From Catellicoccus marimammalium (GTDB lineage: Bacteria > Bacillota > Bacilli > Lactobacillales > Catellicoccaceae): 64,000 nucleotides of DNA. Numbering within the stretch: position 1 is the stretch's first letter; every line of letters begins with the position of its first letter. The position numbers and the translations under genes are program-made. Below are positions 8,238 through 16,368 of this stretch, piece after piece. The stretch lies in the NCBI RefSeq assembly GCF_965139335.1, contig NZ_CBCSEL010000002.1; one strand, 5' to 3'. Under the pieces are notes generated by a model. It did no database searches and had not been told where the DNA came from. It saw only the letters and a program-made list of their open reading frames with translations.

Positions 8238-9383
8238 ATGACTGAACATCCAATTCGTTATCGTTTAATTAAGAAAGAAAAATATACTGGAGCACGTTTA
8301 GGTGAGTTAATTACTCCTCATGGTACTTTCCCTACTCCAATGTTTATGCCCGTAGGAACATTAGCAACAGTTAAAACTATGTCCCCAGAAGAATTAAAAG
8401 AGATGGGCGCAGGAGTCATTTTAAGTAATACCTACCACTTATGGCTTCGTCCTGGAGATGAAATCGTTAAAGAAGCAGGCGGTCTTCATTCTTTCATGAA
8501 TTGGGATCAACCGATTTTAACAGATTCTGGTGGTTTCCAAGTTTGGTCGTTAAGTGATATGCGTCAGATTGAAGAAGAAGGCGTTCATTTCCGCAATCAC
8601 TTAAATGGAGAAAAATTATTCTTATCTCCAGAAAAAGCGATTCAAATTCAAAATAACTTAGGTTCAGATATTATGATGAGTTTTGATGAATGTCCCCCAT
8701 TCTATGAAAGTTATGATTACGTGAAAAAATCGATTGAACGTACTTCTCGTTGGGCAGAACGTGGATTAAAAGCTAATCAAAATCCAGATCGCCAAGGATT
8801 ATTTGGAATTGTGCAAGGGGCAGGATTTGAAGATTTACGTCGTCAAAGCGCTCATGATTTAGTCAACATGGACTTTGCTGGATATTCCATTGGTGGACTT
8901 TCTGTAGGTGAATCTAAACAAGAAATGAATGAAGTGTTAGAATATACAACTCCATTATTGCCAGAAAATAAACCTCGTTACTTAATGGGTGTTGGAACGG
9001 CAGATTCTTTAATCGATGGGGTAATCCGTGGTGTAGATATGTTTGACTGTGTACTACCAACTCGTATTGCTCGTAATGGTACTTGTATGACACACAATGG
9101 TCGTTTAGTTGTTAAAAATGCGAAATACGCTCGTGATTTCCGTCCGATTGATGAACATTGTAACTGTCATGTTTGTCGTAACTATTCTCGTGCGTATATT
9201 CGTCACCTAATTAAATGTAATGAGTCCTTTGGCATGCGCTTAACAAGCTACCATAACTTATACTTCTTATTAGATGTAATGCGTGATATTCGTCAAGCAA
9301 TTATGGATGATAACTTATTAGAATTCCGTGAAGCTTTCTTTGAACAATACGGCTTTAACGCAGAAAATCCGAAAAATTTCTAG
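8238..9383 (+). CDS. tgt: Queuine/preQ1 tRNA-guanine transglycosylase
   Basis: The enzyme exchanges guanine-34 of tRNAs with GUN anticodons for preQ1 in the queuosine pathway. The 381-residue protein shows the nucleophile region LMGVGTADSLIDGV...DMFDCVLPTR, the substrate motif DSGGFQVWS, and the zinc site C-x-C-x2-C near CNCHVC with a downstream His. Its partner enzyme QueA is encoded in this window (25.6 kb) but not next to it. The gene has its own promoter and is followed by yajC with a separate promoter. Confidence 0.97.
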   Translation: MTEHPIRYRLIKKEKYTGARLGELITPHGTFPTPMFMPVGTLATVKTMSPEELKEMGAGVILSNTYHLWLRPGDEIVKEAGGLHSFMNWDQPILTDSGGFQVWSLSDMRQIEEEGVHFRNHLNGEKLFLSPEKAIQIQNNLGSDIMMSFDECPPFYESYDYVKKSIERTSRWAERGLKANQNPDRQGLFGIVQGAGFEDLRRQSAHDLVNMDFAGYSIGGLSVGESKQEMNEVLEYTTPLLPENKPRYLMGVGTADSLIDGVIRGVDMFDCVLPTRIARNGTCMTHNGRLVVKNAKYARDFRPIDEHCNCHVCRNYSRAYIRHLIKCNESFGMRLTSYHNLYFLLDVMRDIRQAIMDDNLLEFREAFFEQYGFNAENPKNF

Positions 9384-9419
9384 ACTTTTATGGCTTTTCA
9401 TGTGAATTTTTCTTCCCTA

Positions 9420-9453
9420 TGCTATAATAGAACTGTTGACTATTTATAGGAGG
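9420..9453 (+). promoter_or_regulatory. yajC promoter and ribosome site
   Basis: Extended -10 TGC-TATAAT (9420-9428) and AGGAGG (9448-9453) precede the yajC ATG at 9461. Confidence 0.7.
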
Positions 9454-9460
9454 AAAAACT

Positions 9461-9760
9461 ATGTTCACATTAGCAAATGATATGGCTAGTATGCTTATGA
9501 GTTTCTTGCCAATGATTGTTATCTTTGGGGTTATGCTATTCTTTATGAATCGCTCTCAAAAGAAACAACAACAGCAACGTCAAAACTTTTTAGATAGTAT
9601 TCATGCTGGAGATAAAGTAACTACAATTGGTGGACTACACGGTATAATCCATGAAGTGAATCATGAAACAAAAATCGTGACGATTGATTGTGATGGCGTA
9701 TACTTAGACTTTGATCTAGGCGCAATCAAAAATGTCGTTGGCGTAGAAGCAAAAAAATAA
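9461..9760 (+). CDS. yajC: Preprotein translocase accessory subunit YajC
   Basis: A 99-residue single-pass membrane protein associated with the Sec translocon (SecDF-YajC). It has one N-terminal helix (about 10-30, MSFLPMIVIFGVMLFFMNRS), a basic NRSQKKQQQQRQ stretch and the conserved GDKVTTIGGLHG segment. Placement after tgt is the common order. secDF is not in this window. Confidence 0.95.
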   Translation: MFTLANDMASMLMSFLPMIVIFGVMLFFMNRSQKKQQQQRQNFLDSIHAGDKVTTIGGLHGIIHEVNHETKIVTIDCDGVYLDFDLGAIKNVVGVEAKK

Positions 9761-9769
9761 TAAAATAAA

Positions 9770-9794
9770 AAAAGTGTAGCTTTGCTACACTTTT
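9770..9794 (+). terminator. Terminator after yajC, directly before the ComN-like gene
   Basis: An 11-bp perfect stem AAAAGTGTAGC/GCTACACTTTT with a TTT loop is followed by CTTTTCTTT. The next gene's ribosome site begins only about 10 bases later, so that gene must depend on read-through. Confidence 0.8.
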
Positions 9795-9813
9795 CTTTTC
9801 TTTGAGGGAAACC

Positions 9814-10047
9814 ATGAATATTCAAACCAAACAAAAACAATGGGCCGAAGAAGGATATCCTAATATTACAGAAGAAGAAATCCAATCCTATTTAGATTTT
9901 TATCTACCCAAAATGAAAGGCCCTTTTGCCAAACAACGCTTATTGCGCAAGCTAACTGTCAATCAACTCTTTGATTTTTTACAATTAAAAGTCGAAACCA
10001 CTTCACAACAGCAGTTTGATTGGCATCATATTGATGATCTATTTTAA
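9814..10047 (+). CDS. comN: ComN-like post-transcriptional regulator
   Basis: A 77-residue soluble protein. The pattern W..EGYPNITEEEIQSYL, then a basic LLRKLTVNQLFDFLQLK and a final W..IDDLF resembles the small ComN (YrzD) family, which in Bacillus subtilis controls comE mRNA after transcription. ComN lies in the tgt-yajC-secDF neighbourhood there too. The ATG at 9814 has a GAGGG site 5 bases upstream; a TTG codon further up is less likely. It is flanked by hairpins on both sides. Family membership is from pattern memory, not a search. Confidence 0.6.
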   Translation: MNIQTKQKQWAEEGYPNITEEEIQSYLDFYLPKMKGPFAKQRLLRKLTVNQLFDFLQLKVETTSQQQFDWHHIDDLF

Positions 10048-10048
10048 A

Positions 10049-10074
10049 AGGTCGTACGCTTCTTCGTACGACCT
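10049..10074. terminator. Bidirectional terminator between the ComN-like gene and rsmI
   Basis: A 10-bp GC-rich perfect stem (AGGTCGTACG/CGTACGACCT) with a 6-base loop stands between convergent genes. On the minus strand it is followed by TTTTAAAA; on the plus strand by CTTATTTTT. Confidence 0.85.
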
Positions 10075-10075
10075 C

Positions 10076-10939
10076 TTATTTTTGATGATAAGCTTGATAA
10101 ACGTCTTGTTTTTTTACTCCGTATTGTTTCGCGACTTGTTTAATCGCTACTTTACTCGAAATTTGTTCCTCTGCCATTTTTTTCTCAACTTCTTGTTTCC
10201 AATCTACTTCTTCTAAAGAAATCATTTCTACTTCTTTTTGATAACCTTCAAAAAGCAAACAGCATTCCCCTTTGATTTCATTCTCTTGTGTATAAGCTAA
10301 TAATTCTTGGACAGTACCACGAGTATATTCCTCATAGCGTTTTGTTAATTCTCGACATAAAACACAGCGGCGTTGTCCTCCCCAAACTTTTTCAACTAGG
10401 GCAAATGTACTCGCTAAACGTTTTGGTGATTCGTAAAAAATCAACGTACTTTCAATTGGTTTTAGTACTTCTAGTGTCTGTATAGCTTCTCCTTGTTTTC
10501 TTGGTAAAAAGCCATAAAATAAAAAAGGTTGAGCGGTTAGGCCAGAAGCGATTAAAGCCGTAATTCCAGCACTTGCTCCAGGAAGAGCAATCACTGGAAT
10601 TCCTCTTTCAATACAAGCTTCTACTAGTTCATGCCCCGGATCACTAATCGAAGGCATCCCTGCATCACTAACTTGAGCCATGTTCGCTCCTTCTTCTAAA
10701 CGCGCAATGAGTTGAGGAATTCTTTCTTTATAGTTATGTTCATGTAAACTGATTTGTGGTGTTGTAATCGAGAAGTGATTTAATAGCTTTTGTGTATGAC
10801 GTGTGTCTTCACTAGCGATAATATCTACTTCTTCTAATGTTCGTACGCCACGGAATGTCATATCTTCTAAATTCCCAATCGGAGTAGGAACTAAATAAAG
10901 ATTTCCACTTTCTTTTTGAAAACTTTTTTGTTGTTGCAT
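10076..10939 (-). CDS. rsmI: 16S rRNA (cytidine-1402 2'-O)-methyltransferase
   Basis: A SAM-dependent tetrapyrrole-methylase-fold enzyme that modifies C1402 in the 30S decoding centre. The 287-residue protein has LVPTPIGNLEDMT near the start, ASEDTRHTQKLL, the SDAGMPSISDPG loop and LPGASA, all family marks. A GTAG-rich extension upstream is possible, but the ATG at 10937-10939 with an AGGAGGGG site is clearly preferred. Last gene of the tmk-holB-ricT-yabA-rsmI run. Confidence 0.95.
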   Translation of the reverse strand: MQQQKSFQKESGNLYLVPTPIGNLEDMTFRGVRTLEEVDIIASEDTRHTQKLLNHFSITTPQISLHEHNYKERIPQLIARLEEGANMAQVSDAGMPSISDPGHELVEACIERGIPVIALPGASAGITALIASGLTAQPFLFYGFLPRKQGEAIQTLEVLKPIESTLIFYESPKRLASTFALVEKVWGGQRRCVLCRELTKRYEEYTRGTVQELLAYTQENEIKGECCLLFEGYQKEVEMISLEEVDWKQEVEKKMAEEQISSKVAIKQVAKQYGVKKQDVYQAYHQK

Positions 10940-10949
10940 TTTTCCCCTC

Positions 10950-11282
10950 CTAAGAATCACGATATAAAATTTCTAAACAAAACATACATTCTCCTTCTCG
11001 TTTTGCTCCATAACTTGAAGGACAAATATGAAATCCATCTTCATAGAGATGGTTTAAATTTTCTTGTACTTGAGAACGAGTAGAGGCATCTTCTTCTTTT
11101 TGTACAGTTGGTACTTGCATTTTTTCTAGTTCTTGCAAACGTTCGCGAACATATTTATTTTCTAACTCTAAATTGTTCACGACTGAAGTTAACATTTCTT
11201 TCATTGCTTGCACCTGTAAAAGTGCATCTTGCAACTGTACCTCTACCGTTTCCAAACTTTGATATAGTTCTTGTTTATCCAT
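10950..11282 (-). CDS. yabA: DNA replication initiation-control protein YabA
   Basis: YabA binds DnaA and the DnaN clamp to prevent over-initiation. The 110-residue protein has an N-terminal coiled coil (about 1-60, heptad leucines) and a C-terminal zinc site with the pattern H-x-C...C-x2-C in HICPSS and ECMFCLEIL. It overlaps ricT by 8 bases and precedes rsmI by 10, the standard Firmicutes order. Confidence 0.95.
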   Translation of the reverse strand: MDKQELYQSLETVEVQLQDALLQVQAMKEMLTSVVNNLELENKYVRERLQELEKMQVPTVQKEEDASTRSQVQENLNHLYEDGFHICPSSYGAKREGECMFCLEILYRDS

Positions 11283-12081
11283 GTTCTTTCTCTTCCCAAT
11301 CTTTTTGTTCTACTTCATTTCCTGGATAATCCAAAGGAACTGCTTTATCCAATAAACGAACTTGGACAATTTCTTGTAAAATATTTAGTCCTACCACCCA
11401 ACCTGGTCCATCTGGGGTGATCACTTTTTTCCCAATATCTGGCAATTGACGTTTTGCTTCTTCATAAACGTCATCTTCGTATTGTAAACAGCACATTAAA
11501 CGGCCACAAACTCCAGAGATTTTTGTTGGATTTAAAGATAAATGTTGATCTTTTGCCATTTTAATAGAAACAGGCATAAAATCTCCCAAAAATTGATGGC
11601 AACAAAGAGGACGGCCACAAGGTCCAAGTCCTCCCAACAATTTTGCTTCATCGCGGACACCTACTTGACGTAATTCAATCCGAGTTTTAAAAATGGAGGC
11701 TAAATCTTTCACCAATTCACGAAAATCAATTCGTCCATCGGCTGTAAAATAAAATAGCATTTTTGTGCGTTCAAAACTATATTGAATTTCAATCAACTTC
11801 ATCTCTAACCCATGAACTTCAATTCTTCTTTTCGTAATCTCCATCGCTTGTCTTGCATCTTCTTGGTTTTGTTTCATTTTTGCGATATCACTTTGGGTTG
11901 CTACTCTTTTAATTTGTGGTAGTTCTTCTTCTGATTCTTCTTCTTTTATCAGTACAACTTCACCAAATTGATCACATTTTTGAACTGGGGCAATTACATA
12001 ATCTCCAACTTGGATTTCCTTTGGCTTTTCATAATAATAAATCAACCCTGCTTCTGTAAATCGAACGCCAATTTTGGCCAT
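11275..12081 (-). CDS. ricT: RicT (YaaT), PSP1-domain subunit of the RNase Y specificity complex
   Basis: In Bacillus, RicT works with RicA (YmcA) and RicF (YlbF) as an iron-sulfur complex that steers RNase Y. The 268-residue protein contains the long conserved block FTADGRIDFRELVKDLA, and the cysteines GPCGRPLCC and CGRLMCCLQY that are cluster-ligand candidates. A RicA-like gene (33.4 kb) and rny (34.5 kb) are in the same window. It lies between holB and yabA with short overlaps or gaps. Confidence 0.94.
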   Translation of the reverse strand: MAKIGVRFTEAGLIYYYEKPKEIQVGDYVIAPVQKCDQFGEVVLIKEEESEEELPQIKRVATQSDIAKMKQNQEDARQAMEITKRRIEVHGLEMKLIEIQYSFERTKMLFYFTADGRIDFRELVKDLASIFKTRIELRQVGVRDEAKLLGGLGPCGRPLCCHQFLGDFMPVSIKMAKDQHLSLNPTKISGVCGRLMCCLQYEDDVYEEAKRQLPDIGKKVITPDGPGWVVGLNILQEIVQVRLLDKAVPLDYPGNEVEQKDWEEKEHG

Positions 12082-12092
12082 TTTCTTCCCCC

Positions 12093-12887
12093 CTAGCTAT
12101 CCATTCGTACTGCAATATATTCTAAAATATGTTGAAAATTCACATTTTGTTCGAGTTGTTCTTTGGCTTGGAAAAGAAGTGGGAAAAAGGCAAAAAACTC
12201 CGCTTCTTTTGCTAACCATAATAAACGGTCTAATAATTGTTCTTGCACTTTTCTTTGCTCTAAATTTTTTGAACGAGCACTGACAAAAGGCATAATCTTC
12301 ATTTGAACGTAAGGAAAAGCCATCCTATCTCCTTGTTGTAGCAAATGAATCCATTCTTCTAAAATTGCTTTTTGTTCGGATTCTTCTTTTGGAAAATAAA
12401 TTTCTTCTTCTGTTTCTATTTCTGCTTTAGAAAAATAAAATACTTGGACACGAGAAAGAATCGTTGGTAAAATTGCTTCTTTTCTTTGTGCTAAGAAAAG
12501 AAATAGACAATCTCCCACCGGTTCTTCAATCATTTTTAAAAGAAGATTACTAGCAGCCTCATGAAAACGATCGGCTTCTAAAAAGATAAAAACTTGACGC
12601 TTACTTTCTAGACCACTGCGACTCATTTCTTCATAAAACGCCTGAACTTCTTCCCGTTTTACCACTTTTCCTTCTGGACGTAAAACATGGACATCGGGAT
12701 GATATCCTTTTTCGATTCGTTCTTGCTCTTCTTTTGTCACTTCTTTAGGATACAAAAACTGACCGGCTAGCCACTGAGCAGTAGCAAAACGCCCGCTTCC
12801 TTTTTCTCCTAAAAATAAATAGGCATGGCGTAACTGTTGTTTTTCTAATGCACATTGTAGTTGTGCTTGAATTTCTTGTTGTTTCAC
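12093..12887 (-). CDS. holB: DNA polymerase III delta' subunit
   Basis: A clamp-loader subunit of 264 residues with a RFC-like ATPase fold. The P-loop is degenerate (GEKGSGRFAT, without the Lys-Thr pair), and the zinc-site cysteines found in many clamp-loader ATPases are absent. Both features fit a non-hydrolysing delta' chain. The AAS-N-LLKMIEEP segment and the LSRVQ (SRC-like) motif support the call. It lies between tmk and ricT, as in other Firmicutes; the small yaaQ gene often present between tmk and holB is missing. Confidence 0.93.
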   Translation of the reverse strand: MKQQEIQAQLQCALEKQQLRHAYLFLGEKGSGRFATAQWLAGQFLYPKEVTKEEQERIEKGYHPDVHVLRPEGKVVKREEVQAFYEEMSRSGLESKRQVFIFLEADRFHEAASNLLLKMIEEPVGDCLFLFLAQRKEAILPTILSRVQVFYFSKAEIETEEEIYFPKEESEQKAILEEWIHLLQQGDRMAFPYVQMKIMPFVSARSKNLEQRKVQEQLLDRLLWLAKEAEFFAFFPLLFQAKEQLEQNVNFQHILEYIAVRMDS

Positions 12888-12902
12888 GTTCGTTCATCTC
12901 TC

Positions 12903-13547
12903 TTAATAATTGCGGAAAATTGAAGGGAAACGTTCACGAATAATGTGGTAGCATTCTGTAACAACTTGTTCAAAAGGTTGCTTGGCATCCACTTTTACAA
13001 TACGGTCTCCTTCTTTTTGTAACAATTCAATATATCCATGACGTACCCGTTGATGGAACTCAATGCCCTCTGATTCCAAACGATCATTGCCATTTGCAAC
13101 TTTTCCTGCTCGTTTCAGACCCGTTTCAGCATCAATATCTAAATATAATGTCAAATCAGGTTTTAAGCCTTCTGTAACAAATTCATTTAATTGTGCCACT
13201 TCTTCCATTCCAATACGACGTCCTTTGCCTTGGTAGGCAAGTGAGCTATCCACAAAACGGTCATTAATGACTAATTTTCCAGCATGTAGAGCTGGATTAA
13301 TTTTTTCTACTAAATGTTGACGACGAGCTGCCGCAAATAATAAAGCTTCTGTGCGTTCGTCCATCATTACGTTTTTATTATCTAAAATCAACTGACGAAT
13401 TTCTTCTGCGATAGGAATTCCCCCAGGTTCTCTTGTTTCTACGATATCAATCATCACTTGATCACGTAGAATTGCGACAATCTCTTCCATAACTGAAGTT
13501 TTGCCTGCGCCATCTGGTCCCTCAAAGGTAATAAAAATACCGTTCAT
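12903..13547 (-). CDS. tmk: Thymidylate kinase
   Basis: Phosphorylates dTMP to dTDP. The 214-residue protein begins MNGIFITFEGPDGAGKT with the P-loop. It shows the DRFVDSSLAYQG segment, EPGG and the lid region. First gene of the tmk-holB-ricT-yabA-rsmI run, with its own promoter upstream. Confidence 0.97.
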   Translation of the reverse strand: MNGIFITFEGPDGAGKTSVMEEIVAILRDQVMIDIVETREPGGIPIAEEIRQLILDNKNVMMDERTEALLFAAARRQHLVEKINPALHAGKLVINDRFVDSSLAYQGKGRRIGMEEVAQLNEFVTEGLKPDLTLYLDIDAETGLKRAGKVANGNDRLESEGIEFHQRVRHGYIELLQKEGDRIVKVDAKQPFEQVVTECYHIIRERFPSIFRNY

Positions 13548-13576
13548 GATGACCCTCCTTGTTTTCTATTGTCTTC

Positions 13577-13605
13577 ATTTTATCAATTTATTGCATACTT
13601 GTGAA
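13577..13605 (-). promoter_or_regulatory. Promoter of the tmk run
   Basis: On the minus strand, -35 TTCACA (13600-13605), a 17-base spacer and -10 TAAAAT (13577-13582). A GGAGG site follows before the tmk ATG. Confidence 0.6.
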
Positions 13606-13660
13606 CTGTTCTCCCTTATTTTATCATGAGGTTCCATTACACATTCTTTTTATTTTACAC

Positions 13661-13689
13661 AAAAAGAAAGTGGAGAAATTCTCCACTTT
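13661..13689 (-). terminator. Terminator after recR
   Basis: Stem AAAGTGGAG/CTCCACTTT followed on the minus strand by CTTTTTGTG. The final bases of recR are inside the stem. It ends the rnc-smc-ftsY-dnaX-recR run. Confidence 0.8.
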
Positions 13690-14287
13690 ACAATTCGGTT
13701 CTTCCCTCAATCGCTTTAAAAAGCGTCATCTCGTCAGCATATTCAATATCACTACCCACAGATAAACCACACGCAATTCGTGTCACTTTTACTCCGATTG
13801 GTTTTAACAAACGAGCAATATACATGGCGGTGGTTTCTCCTTCCACATTGGCATTCGTAGCAATAATTACTTCTTTAATTTCGGGATGCTTTTGGAGACG
13901 CTCTAATAAGCTCATTAAGTTGATGTCTTCAATCGCTGTTCCTGCACTAGGAGATAAAACACCATTTAATACATGATATAAACCATGGTATTCTTGCATT
14001 TTTTCCATACTCATCACATCGCGTACATCTTCAACCACAATAATCGTTGAAGGGTCACGGCTTTTATCGCGACAAATACTACAAAGGTCCATGTCTGTTA
14101 AATTACCACAATTTGGACAGTGATGTAATTTACGCTTTACTTCTAATAAATTTTTAGAAAAAGCACTCACATCTTGGTCTTCCATTTGTAATACATAAAA
14201 AGCGTAACGAGTAGCGGTTTTTTCTCCAACTCCAGGCAATTTCATAAAGCTATCAATCAATTTAGCAATCGGTGCTGGATATTGCAT
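13688..14287 (-). CDS. recR: Recombination mediator RecR
   Basis: Acts with RecF and RecO to load RecA on gapped DNA. The 199-residue protein has an N-terminal helix-hairpin-helix (LPGVGEKTATRYAF), a four-cysteine zinc finger (CPNCG...CSICRD, about 58-73) and a TOPRIM domain. It stands after dnaX and ebfC, the standard order. Confidence 0.97.
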   Translation of the reverse strand: MQYPAPIAKLIDSFMKLPGVGEKTATRYAFYVLQMEDQDVSAFSKNLLEVKRKLHHCPNCGNLTDMDLCSICRDKSRDPSTIIVVEDVRDVMSMEKMQEYHGLYHVLNGVLSPSAGTAIEDINLMSLLERLQKHPEIKEVIIATNANVEGETTAMYIARLLKPIGVKVTRIACGLSVGSDIEYADEMTLFKAIEGRTEL

Positions 14288-14310
14288 CCTTTCATTCCTC
14301 TTTTCTTAAC

Positions 14311-14613
14311 TTAAAATGGTAAGCTCATTCCTTGAGTGAAGCGTCCCATTGTTTGTTCTGTTTTTGTATCGATTTGTTTCATCGCATCATTTAAAGTTGT
14401 AATTAATAAGTCTTGTAACATATCTGGATCTTCTGGGTCGATCACTTCTGGTTTGATTTCGATATTTTTAATAGTACGATTTCCTAATACTTCTACTACG
14501 ACTAAGTCACTTGCAGATTTTGCTGTGAAAACCGTTTGTTGTAAACGTTCCTGTTCTTGAGTCATTTCTTTTTGCATCTTTTGTACTTGACGCATCATTG
14601 CTTGCATATTCAT
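14311..14613 (-). CDS. ebfC: YbaB/EbfC nucleoid-associated protein
   Basis: A 100-residue small DNA-binding protein of the YbaB family, dimeric in known structures. The Met/Gln-rich start (MNMQAMMRQVQKMQKEM) and the VEVLGNRTIKNIEI strand region are typical. It lies 11 bases after dnaX and before recR. Confidence 0.94.
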   Translation of the reverse strand: MNMQAMMRQVQKMQKEMTQEQERLQQTVFTAKSASDLVVVEVLGNRTIKNIEIKPEVIDPEDPDMLQDLLITTLNDAMKQIDTKTEQTMGRFTQGMSLPF

Positions 14614-14624
14614 ATGTTTTTCTC

Positions 14625-16340
14625 CTATTCTTTGGTTACTTTTACATTTTCAGCTCCGAATAAAGCAACGGCTTGTTGCATATATTCTGGATTTTGTTGA
14701 GTTTGTTTTTTTAAACGTTGTTGATTTTCTTGAAAAAAGCGTTGACGAAGTTCTCGCCATTGACTTTGTTCAATACATTGATATTCTTTTTGGTCTCTTC
14801 CTAATTGTTCACTAGCTGTAGTTAACAAATATTGTTGCAAGGCAACATCTTGTTGAATCGCTTTGGCAATATCTGGATGTTCTACTGAGATGACAAAGGC
14901 ATCTTCACTTGCTGCGGCAATTTGTGTTCCTCGCAATAAACCTAAATACACTTTATTTTGATTTTGTAAGTTTGGCCATAATGCTTGCCACTCATCAAAA
15001 TAATTACGTTTTGCCTGTTGCATAATCGCTAAAATAGCTGGTTCATCAGGAGTGAATGGTTCAATCGTTAAGGTTTCTTCTTTTTTCTCTTCGTTTCCTT
15101 TTTGTTGTTGAATTTGCCATTCTAAAGACGCTACTTTTTGTTGTAAACGTTGAATTTCTTGTTGTAATGCCTCTTTCCACGCTTCATCCTCTTCTTTTTT
15201 CTGAACCGTAGGAGTCACTTCTACAGAAGGAGTGGCGACAACCTGTGCTTCTTTTCCTTGAGTCATTGGATGACAAAGGCGAACCGTCATCACTTCTAAA
15301 TATAATTCTTGATGACCATTTAGTCGCATATTTTCTTTTGTTTTTGCAATTTCTTGTAAGGCAAAGGTTAAAAAGTCATCATTACTATATTGAGCTAATT
15401 GCGTAAAAGTCGCATTCGGTTGATATTCTTTTTGATACCAAGTCGTATCTGCTCGATATAAGAATAGATTTTTCACTTCTTCCAATAAATCATCTAAGAA
15501 GCGTCCTCCTTCTTTTCCACTGGCCAATAAATCTTTTAAAATTTGGAGTGCTTTTCCTGTATTTTGTAACAAACACTCATTAATATAAAGATCTAATTCT
15601 TCGGTAGAAAACGTTCCTGTGACGCGTTCTACGGCATCAAGGGTCAACGTTCCTTCTGTAGTGGCTAACGATTGATCCAGTAAACTTAAGGCATCACGCA
15701 TTCCACCTTCTGCTAGTTGGGCAATTTTTTGAATCGCTGAATCTTCATATTCTACGCCTTCTTTTTGTAAAATCACCCCTAAGTGTTTAGCAATAGCTTC
15801 AGTAGAGATACGTTTAAATTCAAAACGCTGCGTACGAGAAATAATCGTCGCTGGAATTTTATGCACTTCGGTTGTCGCTAAAATGAAGATGACATTAGAA
15901 CTTGGCTCTTCTAACGTTTTTAGTAACGCATTGAAGGCTCCTTTAGATAACATATGTACTTCATCGATAATATAGACTTTATATTTTCCTTGGGTTGGTG
16001 CATATTTTGATTTTTCACAAAGAGAACGAATTTCATCCACTCCGTTGTTACTTGCGGCATCTAGCTCAATGACATCAGAAAAACGTCCTTCTGTAATCGC
16101 TTGGCAATTTTCACATTGATTACAAGGTTCCCCATCGTGTGGATTTAGACAGTTTACTGCCTTAGCTAAAATTTTGGCAACACTTGTTTTCCCTGTACCT
16201 CGTGGGCCAGAAAAAAGATAAGCGTGAGAAATATGCTCTTGCTTCACTGCTTGTTGGAGCGTTTTTGTAATTCCTTCTTGGCCAACAACATCCGCAAAAG
16301 TTTGCGAACGGTAGACACGATATAATGCTTGATAAGCCAT
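14625..16340 (-). CDS. dnaX: DNA polymerase III gamma/tau subunit
   Basis: ATPase of the clamp loader, which also links polymerase and helicase through the tau part. The 571-residue protein has P-loop GPRGTGKTS (about 45-53), zinc cysteines in CLNPHDGEPCNQCENC, Walker B IDEVHML and the SRTQRFEF motif. The C-terminal third is Gln/Glu-rich and variable. In Bacillus the scRNA gene precedes dnaX; here ftsY ends only 28 bases upstream and no scRNA fits. Confidence 0.96.
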   Translation of the reverse strand: MAYQALYRVYRSQTFADVVGQEGITKTLQQAVKQEHISHAYLFSGPRGTGKTSVAKILAKAVNCLNPHDGEPCNQCENCQAITEGRFSDVIELDAASNNGVDEIRSLCEKSKYAPTQGKYKVYIIDEVHMLSKGAFNALLKTLEEPSSNVIFILATTEVHKIPATIISRTQRFEFKRISTEAIAKHLGVILQKEGVEYEDSAIQKIAQLAEGGMRDALSLLDQSLATTEGTLTLDAVERVTGTFSTEELDLYINECLLQNTGKALQILKDLLASGKEGGRFLDDLLEEVKNLFLYRADTTWYQKEYQPNATFTQLAQYSNDDFLTFALQEIAKTKENMRLNGHQELYLEVMTVRLCHPMTQGKEAQVVATPSVEVTPTVQKKEEDEAWKEALQQEIQRLQQKVASLEWQIQQQKGNEEKKEETLTIEPFTPDEPAILAIMQQAKRNYFDEWQALWPNLQNQNKVYLGLLRGTQIAAASEDAFVISVEHPDIAKAIQQDVALQQYLLTTASEQLGRDQKEYQCIEQSQWRELRQRFFQENQQRLKKQTQQNPEYMQQAVALFGAENVKVTKE

Positions 16341-16368
16341 AGGAACCTCCTTTCTATTTTACAATGAG

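Noticed and set aside
16341..16368. Expected scRNA (4.5S/SRP RNA) gene next to dnaX
   Set aside because: Only 28 bases separate ftsY and dnaX and they hold just the ribosome site; the RNA must be elsewhere.
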